DNA from: Edaphochlamys debaryana | Lineage: Eukaryota > Chlorophyta > Chlorophyceae > Chlamydomonadales | Direction of reading: 5' to 3' | Length of the DNA stretch: 64,000 nt | NCBI GenBank assembly: GCA_016858145.1 | Contig: JAEHOE010000016.1 | Coordinates: forward strand, 310,001-374,000 | Shown: positions 1 through 11,556 of the stretch, in pieces | Layout of the letters: each line of letters starts with the position of its first letter | How positions within the stretch are numbered: the stretch's first letter is position 1 | The notes under the pieces: generated by a model | Databases searched by the model: none | Told to the model about the DNA's origin: nothing | The model's input: only the letters and a program-made list of their open reading frames with translations | Translations under genes and position numbers: made by a program

Positions 1-82
1 CTCTGTTTAACACAGCTGTCCACGCTTCCACACGCTTGTGACACAACCGCATGCAGCCACAGTCCCTCTCCTGGCGTGTCAC

Positions 83-3000
83 ATGGTCGAGCGCGCTGCG
101 ACTTCGCTGCGCGACTATGTCGCAGCTCTGTCGCATACAACATACTTGTACATTTGGCTGGCGGAATGCATCAAGCAAGCGGGCAACTGGCGAGTTGGGA
201 GGCGCAGCTTGCCTCGCGGCATTCTCGCTAGTCTTGATATGTTGTCTAGCTCATATGCAGCTCATCTGGTGACGCGACCGCGACAACGCGGGGCACAAGG
301 GTGACATAGGGCCGTGTGTGTTTCGACTGTTGACCCGCCTCCCTCCCGTCTTCCCCGCGCTTGCCGCGTCCTTCGCCAGGTTCACCTTCGTGGCCGCCTA
401 CGCCGTGATCACGGAGCTCTCCGGAGCGGACGCCGCCACCCACACCGCCCTCTTCCTCATCTGCCGCCGGGCGCCCTACCTCGTCCTTTTCCCACTCACG
501 GGCCTGGCAGCTGACCGGCTGAACCGGGGCGCGCTGCTGGTGGTAGTGTGCCTACTGCAGGGGGCGGTCAGCTTCAGCCTGCCGCTGGTACGGTTCTACG
601 GCAAGATAGAGTGAGCACCTGAGGGCGGTCGATGCAGAGGGGACCGGTCTATGTGCTTGCATCGGTCACTGTGATCCCGTCAGCCCACAGCACACGTCTT
701 CCCTTGAGCCTCGTCACTCCACGTGTACCGCAGGCTGCTGTATCCGCTCGTACTGCTGCAGTACAGCGCACAGGCCTTCTACGACCCCGCCCGCATGGCC
801 TCTGTACCGCTGGTTGTACCGCCCAAGTACCTGTGCGTGGCGGGCACTCTGGACACGTACGGCTATTCATTCATGGCCCTGGGGGGAGCGACGCTGGTGC
901 GTGGGGTCACGCAGAGATTGCTGTCGTGCTGGCCGGGCAGGGCATGGGCAAGGCAGGTCATGGTGGAGAGCTGCAAGCAGCCAGACCAGCCCCGCTGAAC
1001 CTGCATAACGGAGGATACGCCTACCCCGTTGAGGGGTCAGCGAGTGGCATCATCCGTCTGATGAGGCACCGAAGAGCGTGTTGGGAGGGCAGCGGCAAAC
1101 GGGCCTTGCAGCAAAGGCCTCATCGCCTGGACTCCTCCCTACCTCTACCCCATGCAGGCCGGCCGTACAGCGGCTGTGTACGGCACGGGCGTGTGCTTCG
1201 TCATCGAGGGCATTTCCTTCCTCCTAGCGGCAGCCATGAACGTGCCCCTAGCCCGGCACGTGGCAGCGAGGCGGGGGCCCCAGGGCAAGCTCAGGTGCGT
1301 TGCTGGCTTCGGGGCCAGAACCAGCCGGAGCCAATTCACAGCAGCTGGACGGCTGCGGGCGGCGGAATGAATGTGCTGGTGCCCTCCAAGCATCCCCTGA
1401 AGGCCCTTCCCCGCCCTCTCTCGCAGTGCGCCCGGCGCGTCCTCTGGGCTGGCTGAGCCCTCCGACGCCGCTCCCCTTCTGCAGCCGTTGCTGTCAGACG
1501 CGGGTCCCAGCGGCCCAACACCAGGCGCACAGGTACGGGAGCAGGCAGTACGGCGCACAAGGCACAACGCCATAACCCCTCGCCAGATTATGCTTCTCTT
1601 TTTCAAGCGTCAACCCTGATGGTTGCCTCTTCTGTGGCTCTGCAGGCCTTGCGTGAGTTGGAGGCCCCTGCCGCCGCCTCCGAGGGTGGCCTGTTCGGTT
1701 TCTTAGGCGCTCTGTCGTACATGTCCCGTCGCCCCAACTGGGATGTGGCGGTGCTGGTGTGGGTCAAGGCCACCGGGGCGATGGTGTGGGGCGCGGCAGA
1801 TGTGCTCAACGGGAGGTGCGTGCGCGGGGGTGCGCGGGGGGGCAGGGGATCATGCAATCTGTGGGTCAGGCCTCCTTTGGATGTGGGAGGGAAGGCGGTG
1901 AGGTGCGACAGGCCCGCCCGCGCCTTACTTCCCACAGATTCGCCCAGTCGGTTGCAATGCAGAGCCTGGGCGGCCCTGACCAGACCTTGGGCCTGATCCT
2001 GGCGGGAATGGGCCTGGGCTGTGTAGTGGGACCCCTCATCGCCAACGGCATCACGCCAGGTGGGAGTGACCTTGACGTGCGGAGTGCCCTCAAATGCCAG
2101 GACGCAGCATTGTAGTGTTCCCATGTCTGGGTTTGGTCTGGCTGTACTCTTAACCCTGTACCGTGTCTGCCCTATTCGCTGTGCTTCAGGCGTGGCCCGC
2201 TTCTGGCGCATCTCCATAGCAGTGGCCTTCGTAATGCTGTCGGGCGGTTATGCGCTGATGGCCCGAGCCACAAACATCTGGTGGGGCCGGGGGGAGCGGA
2301 CACCACGTCTGTGCCCCGTGGGTTCTGTGGCCTGAACCCTGGCGCAACATAACCTACCCGGGGGTGACTCGACCTTTCCGCCGGTCCGTAACCCTTGCAC
2401 GCAGGTATGTGCTGCCAGCAACCGTCCTCCGCTCGTCAGGTGTGTCGGTCTCGAAGCGACGCTGCCCCACCCTTCCTTGTAGGGCCCGTAGCACCCTGTC
2501 CCAGCAGGCCCCATGGCTCTCATCAAATCCCTCCCTCTCCGCCCCACCACCCTGTCCAACCTTCTCGCCCCGACGTGCAGGCTCTAACACATTGTGGTGC
2601 CACTCGCTAGCCATCCTGCAACACCGACTAGAGGATTCCATCCGGGGAAGAGTTTTTGCGGTGGAGTTTGTGCTCTACACGATTTCTGAGGCCGGGTCAA
2701 CGCTCTTCGGCGGGTGCGCCCTGCGGGGCTGTGCCGCACACTGCTGAAGACACGTTGCTAGCCGGCTTGGCGGCACGGGTGGCTGGAGGCCGTGACGCCG
2801 TGCGGCGTCACCCTCACGTTGTGTGGTCTTGCCTATCGCCTACGTGCTACTGCCCCTTTCCCCTCCCTTCCCCGCCTTGTTCTGCTGCTCAGATACGCGC
2901 TGGACGGGCTGAGCTGGGGCTCGTCACCAACGAGCGCCGCATTGGCGGGGCTGGCAGCGGTGTTTGCGGTGGGTGCACGGCGAGCAACTAGGTCCGGCGG

Positions 3001-3255
3001 GGAGGGGCCCTGAACGGGTGGGACGCGTGGGGAATGCCGGTGTGGGGCGAGAAGCTGGAGCGGGTTCGGGTGCTACGGCCTGCTCCGTCTTACCAGGGGT
3101 GGCGAAACAGAGGGGCAGCACCTCGGAGTCGTGCAGGTGCTTCGCGGGACCGGTACGGTACCTGCAGTGCAGTCAAGACTGCCCAGTGCCTCCTCCCCCT
3201 GCTGCAGGCCGTGTGGGCTCTTCACGCTGTCATCCTGTGGCGGGATCGCCGATGA
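83..3255 (+). CDS. MFS transporter, tandem copy 1 (12 exons, 472 aa)
   Basis: Exons: 83-189, 380-610, 734-896, 1158-1294, 1427-1532, 1646-1815, 1938-2059, 2190-2280, 2405-2439, 2581-2713, 2893-2968, 3208-3255. They total 1419 nt, in frame from ATG to TGA. The product is a multipass membrane protein with about 12 hydrophobic segments. The loop after the third segment has an MFS motif-A-like GLAADRLNRG. The C-terminal half has IRGRVFAVEF followed by GSTLFGG, as in the MFS_3/DHA3-type exporter families. The likely role is secondary transport of a small solute; the substrate cannot be read from sequence. The start ATG was chosen because the next residues (TSLRDY...LSHTTYL) align with the first exons of copies 2 and 3. 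Intron 1 starts with GCGAGT, not GT; only this donor joins exon 1 to the hydrophobic frame of exon 2. All other introns are GT-AG. Only 82 bases lie upstream, so the promoter is mostly outside the window. Confidence 0.85.
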
Positions 3256-3908
3256 TAAAGGGCTAGTGCGGAGGCAAAGGTGACCGAGGCTGGCTAGGGG
3301 AAACCTTGGCCAGTCTCAACGTGCAATGTGTACAGAAGGGAAACCCAGAGGGTCAAGCGAGAGCGCCACCGCATTCATTAGGAATTTGCTCATATAGCAG
3401 GCTCATTCTTCCTGCATTCAGCAGCTGCACTCCTGAGATTTGTCGGGTGTGCTGTACGATTACGGCGGTTACGATATGTAGTGTACAGGCATGCAGGAAA
3501 ACTACGCGGGTTGCGGCTTGCCGTGTGTTCGTTGCCGTGCTGGAGACAAGTCTGTGGCCTTTCCAATATCTGGGGCTGACATGTGAACGGTCAGAAAGGC
3601 CAGATGCGCCCTGGATGCGCCCTGTCAAATGGATTATGGTTGCGGTGTGTGTGTGTGGGGGGGGGGGTTGGATCAGCGCGGGGAGGGGAGAGCAGCGCCC
3701 GTCGATGCCCACGCGGCGTCTTGATCCCGCCAGGACGGCGCTGGGCGGTTGCGCGGCCTCTCGGCCTGGATCGCGAGGCCGCCGGCATGATGGCAATCAC
3801 CCAAAAAAGGTACCCCAGACCTCGCTAGACTCCTTAATAGGTAGACCTGATGCTGTCTTGACCAGGCTATTGTCGAAACGACCTGCTCGCGACACTTCAC
3901 TACATACA
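3256..3908. other. Intergenic spacer between MFS copies 1 and 2
   Basis: This spacer holds the 3' flank of copy 1 and the 5' flank of copy 2. No coding exon is evident. It contains a GT/G run at about 3643-3667. Blocks at about 3700-3905 are similar to 7625-7858 upstream of copy 3, including matching stretches just before the ATG, so it was duplicated with the genes and probably carries the copy 2 promoter. No TGTAA poly(A) signal was seen. Confidence 0.6.
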
Positions 3909-6900
3909 ATGGCCCAAAGAACGAGCTTGTTGGACTACACGAATGCGTTGTCCCACACGACCTATCTACTCATGTGGCTCGCGGAGTGCATCAAGCAAGC
4001 AGGCAACTGGCGAGTCGGGGCCGTGTTGTGTCGCATGCGATTGCCTCCAGCGCTCTCCCGGGAAAGTGCGATCGGTGGAGCAGCTGACTTCGAAAAGTGA
4101 AAGCCATATGCGCTGAGTCAAGCCATCGCTCTGGAGTTGGCCACCTCGGAGTCAACGTTGCGTTCCCCCGCTATCGTATCCCCAGGTTCACCTTCGTGGC
4201 CGCCTACGCCGTGATCACGGAGCTTTCCGCTGCAGACCACCCCGCCACGCACACCGCCCTCTTCCTCATCTGCCGCCGGGCGCCCTACCTCGTCCTTTTC
4301 CCACTCACGGGCCTGGCAGCTGACCGGCTGAACCGGGGCGCGCTGCTGGTGGTGGTGTGCCTACTGCAGGGGGCGGTCAGCTTCAGCCTGCCGCTGGTAC
4401 GGTTCTACGGCAAGATAGAGTGAGCACCTGAGGGCGGTCGATGCAGAGGGGACCGGTCTATGTGCTTGCATCGGTCACTGTGATCCCGTCAGCCCACAGC
4501 ACACGTCTTCCCTTGAGCCTCATCACTCCACGTGTACCGCAGGCTGCTGTACCCACTCGTACTGCTGCAGTACAGCGCGCAGGCCTTCTACGACCCCGCC
4601 CGCTTGGCCTCCATACCGCTGGTTGTACCGCCCAAGTACCTGTGCGTGGCGGGTACTCTGGACACATTCGGCTTCGCAATCATGGCTCTGGGGGGAGCGG
4701 TGCTGGTGCGTGGGGTCACGCGGAGATTGCTGGCAAGGCCGGGACATAGATAACTCAAGATGGCCAGGCCAGCCCAGCTGAGCTAAGTCTGTACCAATGG
4801 CGATGCGCATCGTGTATGGCCAGGGTTTTAGAAGGGGCATGCACAGTGCGCATCGGATGACGCACCAGAGACTCCATCGACGATGTTCCGTGGTGGGCGC
4901 CCCTATGCTCGCGTATGCAGGCCGGCCGTACGGCAGCTGTGTACGGCACGGACGTGTGCTTCGTCATCGAGGGCATTTCCTTCCTCCTAGCGGCAGCCAT
5001 GAACGTGCCCCTAGCCCGGCACGTGGCAGCGAGGCGGGGGCCCCAGGGCAAGCACAGGTGCGCTGCTGGCTTCGGGGCCAGAACCAGCCGGAGCCAATTC
5101 ACAGCAGCTGGACGGCTGCGGGCGGCGGAATGAATGTGCTGGTGCCCTCCAAGCATCCCCTGAAGGCCCTTCCCCGTCCTCTCTCGCAGTGCGCCCGGCG
5201 CATCCGCTGGGCTGGATGAGGCCCCCGACGCCGCTCCCCTTCTGCAGCCGCTGCTGTCCGACGCGGGTCCCAGCGACCCGGAGCGAGGCGCACAGGTACG
5301 GCAGCAGGCTGTACGGCGCACAAACGTACGCTAGTCCAGGCCGCTTTCGTCAACACCTGAAGACTGAACACGCGGTCGGCCTCCGTGGCTCTGCAGGCGG
5401 GGCGGCAAGCGGAGGTCCCTGGCAACCCCTCCGACGGGGGTCTCCTGGGCGCGCTTGTGTTCATGTCCAAGCGGCCCAACTGGGATGTGGCGATTCTGAT
5501 TTGCGCCAAAGCCACGGGAGCAATGGTGTGGGGCGCGGCAGACGTGCTCAACGGAAGGTGCGTGCGCGGGGGTGTGCTGGGGGGGTGCGGAGGGGCAGGG
5601 GACCGCAGGGGGCGGTGGGTCCCTAGGGAGCTTCATTGCCAGCTTCGCCTTTCGACGGGGCAGGCGGGGCAGGCGAGGACGGGTGGGTGAATGTCGCGGG
5701 ATGCGGAACGAACACCGCGTGCCATCAATACATTCCGCAGGTTTGCTCGGTCCGCATCGATGCACAGCCTGGGCGGTCCCGACCAGACCCTGGGCATCAT
5801 CGTGGCATGCGTGGGCCTGGGCGCCGTAACGGGCCCCTTCGTCGCCAACGCCGTCACGCCAGGTGTGGTGTGCCCCTCTAGTTGTAGCACCGCCGACAGC
5901 ACCTAGCTCTGCACTCGATCCCAGGCCACCCCATTAGCTCATTCGGGTTGTGAAGGGCACCGATGCTGGATGGCGGCCACGGGGCGGGGAGCCCATGTCA
6001 AGTTGTGAAGGATCTGCCAGGCGTAGCTGAGTGGGACTCAGGCTCTTGACTGGTTCCATAACACGGGATCCCGAGGACACCTTCGCAGGCGGGGCCTGTC
6101 GCCGTATCGTTGACGCCCTCTTTCTGTGTTCTCTGCTTCAGGCGTGGCCCGCTTCTGGCGCATCTCCATAGCAGTGGCCTTCGTGATGCTGTCGGGTGGT
6201 TATGCGCTGATGGCTCGAGCCATAAACATCTGGTGGGTCCGGGGGGAACGGACACCACGTCTGTGCCCCGTGGGTTCTGTGGCCTGGACCCTGGCGCAAC
6301 ATAACCTGCCCGTGGGTGACTCGACCTTTCCTCCCGTCCGTAACCCTCGCGCGCAGGTATGTGCTGCCAGCAACGGTCCTCCGCTCGTCAGGTGTGTCTG
6401 TCTCGGAGCGACGCTGCCCCACCCTTGCACCGTTCTTTGCTGGGCCAGTCTCCTTCCTCAGCTGGTCCCATGACTCTGACCGACTCCATCTCCACCCCTG
6501 TCTCAGCTGGTTTCAGCCGGCCACCCTACCGTATCTACCTTTCCGTCCCCCCTTTGGCAGGCTCGAATACGCTCTGGTGCCACGCGCTAGCCATCCTGCA
6601 GCACCGACTAGACGACTCCGTCCGGGGGCGCGTGTTCGCAATCATGTTTGTTCTCTACACGGTCTCGGAGGCCGGGTCAACGCTCTTCGGCGGGTGCGCA
6701 CGGGACTCTGTGCAAGGGGTGCTTTGCGGCAGGGGTAGCTAGAGGCCGTTACGCTGTGCGGCGGTACCCGCACGTTGGTTGGGTTTTGCCTATCGCTTAC
6801 ATGCTACTGTCCCTTTCCCGTCCCTTTCCCGCCTTGTGTTGCTGCTCAGATATGCGCTGGACGGGCTGTGCTGGGGCACGTCACAAACGAGCGCCGCATT

Positions 6901-7173
6901 GGCGGGGCTGGCAGCGGTGTTCGCGGTGGGTGCACGGCGAGCGACTCGGCGCACCTAGCTAGATAGGAAGACGGACGGGCTGCAGGTGGACCGCCCTGCT
7001 CCGTCTTGGTTGGGGCTGGGTGGGAGCCGGTTGCCGGTGCGGAGACATGCGTCTTGTGGTGACGGTACCGCTGCCGCAACGCAACCGCACTAACCCATTG
7101 CCTCGGCCTCTCCTGGCTGCTGCAGGCCGTGTGGGCCCTCCACGCTGTCATCATGTGGCGGGATCGCCGATGA
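3909..7173 (+). CDS. MFS transporter, tandem copy 2 (12 exons, 468 aa)
   Basis: Exons: 3909-4009, 4186-4419, 4543-4705, 4921-5057, 5190-5295, 5397-5557, 5741-5862, 6142-6232, 6357-6391, 6561-6693, 6850-6925, 7126-7173 (1407 nt, in frame). It has the same 12-exon structure and intron phases as copy 1, with the same GLAADRLNRG motif and the same C-terminal RGRVF...GSTLFGG block. Length differences are whole codons: one extra in exon 2, three fewer in exon 6. Exon 6 begins with AGRQAEVPG where copy 1 has ALRELEAPA. Intron 1 again begins GCGAGT. Exon 2, intron 2 and the exon 4 to intron 4 region are almost identical to copy 1, while intron 3 and the 5' flank differ. This suggests local gene conversion. 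It should be a plasma or organelle membrane transporter like its neighbours; the substrate is unknown. Confidence 0.86.
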
Positions 7174-7859
7174 CACTGGCCAATGGGGGAGGATGGGCCC
7201 GGATGCCGCACGCTCGCTCGCTCTAGACAGCCCGCTCAGATAGGGGACGGGGCGGGCTGACCGTGGGGAATGTGGTTGGGCGCAGCTAGTTGTCATCCGA
7301 GTCAGGCCTAATACGGGAATGGGAGAGCAAGGCACTGCTGAAGGCCGATGGGGGGTGTGGCTGGTTGTGTAGCAAGTTGGACACTCTGCATGGGCTCATT
7401 CTTCCTGCATTCAAAGTTTTGACGGGTGTGCTGTACTTCATCGACAACGGGATGCAAAGCATGCCGAAGAATTGCAGCGGCGACGGTGACAGCTTGATTC
7501 TGCCGTTGTGGTTGCCATGTGTTGCCGTGATGCTCTGGGATGCTTTGTGGATGCTGAAAGGTCAGAGAGAGATGATAGAGGAGGGGAGGGCTTGAGCTGA
7601 GGTACGAGGGGAGAGCAAAGACGGAGCTTGTGGAGGCCATTGACGGCATTGCGTGCCCAAAGCCCTTGGCTCGCTGCCCGAAGCCCAGATCCCGCCAGGC
7701 GGGCGCTCGGCGGTTGCACGGCCTGTTGGCCTGGACCGTTGCCGCATTTTCGGAGTTTACGCCAAAGCTTCCGAAGCCCTAGCTAGACGTTATATGAGGT
7801 AGATCTGATGCCGCCTTGACCGCGTTATCGACGAGGCGTGCCTCGCGACACGTCAGAGA
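7174..7859. other. Intergenic spacer between MFS copies 2 and 3
   Basis: No coding exon is supported here. Parts align with the copy 1-2 spacer: a tract near 7395-7470 resembles 3400-3510, and about 7625-7858 resembles about 3700-3905. It probably holds the copy 2 3' UTR and the copy 3 promoter. No TGTAA signal was seen. Confidence 0.55.
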
Positions 7860-10800
7860 ATGACCGCCCAGAGAACGAGCTTGTGGGATTACACGAATGC
7901 GTTGTCCCACACGACGTATCTGCTCATGTGGCTTGCGGAGTGCATCAAGCAAGCAGGCAACTGGCGAGTGCCAGCTGCAAAGGAATTAGCGTTGTGTCGC
8001 ATGCTCCCGAGCGCTCCCGGGAAAGCGCGGCTTGACCTCCATGGTTGTGCGCCATGTCCTCTGGGCGTTAGAGTGAAGCAATCCTGGAGTTGACCACCTC
8101 GGGGTCAAAAGTGCGTGCCCCCACGTTTTCCCAACACGTCCCCACGTCAACGCTCAGGTTCACCTTCGTGGCCGCCTACGCCGTGATCACGGAGCTTTCT
8201 GCTGCAAACGTTGCGACGCACACCGCCCTCTTCCTCATCTGCCGCCGGGCGCCCTACCTCGTCCTCTTCCCACTCACGGGCCTGGCAGCTGACCGGCTGA
8301 ACCGGGGCGCGCTGCTGGTGGTGGTGTGCCTACTGCAGGGGGCGGTCAGCTTCAGCCTGCCGCTGGTACGGTTCTACGGCAAGATAGAGTGAGCACCTGA
8401 AGGTGGTGGACTGCTTAATTTGCTTGCATCGGGCACTGTGATCCCGTCAGCCCACAGCAAACGTCTTCCCCTGATTCCCCTGTCTCCCTGTGTACCGCAG
8501 GCTGCTGTACCCGCTCGTACTTCTGCAGTACAGCGCGCAGGCCTTCTACGACCCCGCCCGCATGGCCTCCGTACCGCTGGTTGTACCGCCCAAGTACCTG
8601 TGCGTGGCGGGGTCGTTAGACATGTTCGGACTGGCGCTCATGGCACTGGCAGGGGCGTCCCTGGTGGGTTCGCGGTGGTGCGGTGGTGGTTTCCGGTGTC
8701 ATGGGGGCCTTTCTGGTAGGTTACTGGGGAGTTAGCGCAGGGTTAGCGGGGCGCCTCAGACCCTCAGTACTTCGGGCTACCTCCGTAGTGGGTCCATGGT
8801 TTCAGACGCCCGGCGGGACCGGCGGAACCGGGACGTGCCAACCTGTGCCCGCGGTTAGGCAGCGGTTGCCGTGTCCGCTAGAGCCAGGCGCACGCAGCAC
8901 CGTGGCGGATGACACGGCTGGGCCCTTCCACAACTCTGCGCAGGCAGGCCGTACGGCAGCCGTGTACGGCACGGACGCGTGTTTCCGGGTGGAGGGCGTG
9001 TGCTTCGGCGTGGCGGCGTTGCTGCTGCTGCGCCTGGCGTGGCACATCTCGACGCGACAAGGAGCGCCCGGGGAAGCAGCTGGCGGGTAGGCCCAGCCAG
9101 GCCCCGAGGACCACCACTGCCGCTCACGCAGTACCGTACTTGGGGCACTGCCGTACGCCCTGGCGCAACCCAAACGCGCCATCCGCACCTCCCTCGGCGT
9201 TCCTCTCTTCCCACAGGCCGCACGCCAAGGACGCTGTAGCAGGGCTACGGGAGCCGCTGCTTGCGGACGCAGCAGCGGAAGCGGCGGCGGTGGTGGTGCC
9301 GGTGGGGGAGCACGAGGCCCCGCTGCTCCAGGTACGATGTGCCACACTTGTGGCTCTGGGACTGGAACTCGGAAGCAGAGTATGCACTACTCAGCAGGGT
9401 ACCGGTACTCCTTCAATGGGGCATACTTTGTACAAGGAACCTGGAGTCCCTTGGGCCCGAGCGAGCACCGGCCCTGTCCCTCGCAGGCACGCCAGTCACA
9501 AGACCATGACGCGGGGGGGAGCGGCCTGTTCGGTTTTCTGGGCGCTCTGTCGTTCATGGCCCGACGCCCCAACTGGGATGTGGCGGTGCTGGTGTGGGCC
9601 AAAGCCACGGGAGCAATGGTGTGGGGCGCGGCAGACGTGCTCAACGGGAGGTGCGTGCGCGGGGGTGTGCTGGGGGGCATGGGCGCCGAGGCACACATAC
9701 ACGGGTAGAGTGCTCCTGCGGGTTGGGCAGGATGGCATACAGGGCAAAGTAAGGATGCCGGATCGTGCCACAGCCCAGGCGTTCCGGGCTGCAATCAATC
9801 CGAGTGACTTGTGCTCGTGGCATCTTCTCTGCCCCAGATTTACCACCATGCCCTCAATGCACGGCCTGGGCGATCGGGACCAGACCCTGGGCCTCATCCT
9901 GGCAGGGGTGGGCCTGGGCGCCGTGGCGGGGCCCCTCATCGCCAACGGCCTCACACCAGGTGCGAGTGCGCCCCTCTCGCCCCGAGCCGCCACCGCAGCT
10001 CCCCTCCCTTTGCCTGCTCCTCGTGTCCTGTTTCCGTCCTGAGCACGGTTACGGTATGCTGCATCAGCGCCCGGCTTCCAACCTCACGTTGCGCACAAGC
10101 AACCGATTAACCGAGTGACGCACGGTCGGTGCCCCACACAGGCATAGCTCGCTTCTGGCGCATCTCCCTAGCCACGGGCTTCGGACTACTGCTGCTGGGC
10201 TACACGCTCATGTCCCTAGCGACCAACATCTGGTGGGGAAGGACGGGGTCAGGGTTGACCTCAGAGGGAGGATGGCGGCGCTGGAGGGGCCACTGGGGTG
10301 GAAAAGTGGTGGTGACGGTACGCGGTGCCTGGGAACGGACCCGACAGTGCCTGAGCTCGTGCATCTGCTGCGCTTGCCGTAGGTACGTGCTGCCAGCCAC
10401 CGTCATCCGCACGGCAGGTGAGCCCGGCTCCGGCAGACGGGGGTGCCGGGGCGTAAGGCGGAGGTAGAAGTGGAGGGCGGCTCAACCCGCCGCCAGCTGA
10501 TCCCTAAACCCCTAACCCACCCCGCCCAGTCTTGCCCCATCCCGCCGAGCCGGTTCCGATCCCACGACCCCCCACCCGCCCCCCTCCCCCCTCCACCGTT
10601 TCCCCCCCTCCCCCCCCTGCCCGCCCACCCCCAGGCTCCGCCACCATCTGGTGCCACTCTGTGGCCGTCATGCAGCACCGCCTGGACGACTCGGTGCGGG
10701 GCCGCGTGCTGGCGGTGGAGTTCCTGCTCTTCACCGCCTCGGAGGCGGGCTCCACGCTCTTCGGCGGGTGCGTCCGATGGGGTTAAAAGGGTATCTGCGA

Positions 10801-11556
10801 TCTGAAAGACGTGTTGTGGGCAGTGTAGCTTGAGCGCGGTTTGTGGGGTGACGGGTGCGCTACGAGGCGCGCCGCGGGTCCAAGCGGGCAGGTGGTGGCA
10901 GTGATGGTGAGGCGGTGCAGGAGCTTGCGGAGCAGGAACCCGTCTTGCTTGGGAGCCGGGGTCCCATTTGGTGTTGAAGGAGAGGATGCGATATCTACAA
11001 TAGGAACCAGCTCCAAGGTGGGCTGCGAGAGGTCAAGCTGAGGAGAGGGAGTCTCTGCCAATCTTTACCTGGCTTCTTGCTGCTGCCTCACAGGTTCGCC
11101 CTGGACGGGCTGGGCTGGAGCACCTGCCGGCTGAGCGCCACCCTGGCGGTCCTGGCAGCGGCCCTGGGGGTGAGCCGTGGCTTTGGCGGGAAGCCATAGC
11201 TAGCTTGGCGCAGTGCAGGGAGTTTCGGGGGTACTGTACCCAACGGTAACACGAGCGCCCAGCGCACCAGAGTGGGGCTCCAGGTCCAGGACCCGTGCCC
11301 TGCAACGACCGCGCAGTCGCCATGGGCTGGCCGCCCCCGGGCTACACGTTCCCCTGGTCCCTAACCCTCGACTCCGCTCCACCCGTGCCCTCGCGAGCAG
11401 GCCGTCTGGACGGTGCACGCCGTGGCGATGTGGCGGGATGACGAAGAGGCTCGTAAGCGGGGCTTCGTGGCGGACGGGCCACCGCCGCCGCCGCCACCGC
11501 CGCCGCCGCCCCCTGAGGAGGGGCAGCCGCGGAGAGCTGAGTATACAGAGGGGTGA
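7860..11556 (+). CDS. MFS transporter, tandem copy 3 with proline-rich tail (12 exons, 510 aa)
   Basis: Exons: 7860-7963, 8158-8388, 8501-8663, 8944-9086, 9217-9331, 9487-9650, 9838-9959, 10142-10232, 10383-10417, 10635-10767, 11094-11169, 11401-11556 (1533 nt, in frame). It has the same fold and exon phases as copies 1 and 2 but is the most divergent in exons 4-6 and 11-12. Exon 12 is 156 nt instead of 48. After the shared end ...WRDD it continues with a hydrophilic tail that contains an uninterrupted run of about 12 prolines and ends RRAEYTEG. The tail should lie on the same side of the membrane as the C-termini of the other copies (cytosolic in typical MFS proteins). Intron 1 starts GCGAGT. 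Introns 6, 9 and 10 share little sequence with the other two copies. The substrate is unknown. Confidence 0.85.

Noticed and set aside
7860..11556. Copy 3 of the MFS array as a pseudogene
   Set aside because: Although it is more diverged, all 12 exons keep phase, splice sites and an open frame to the stop codon.
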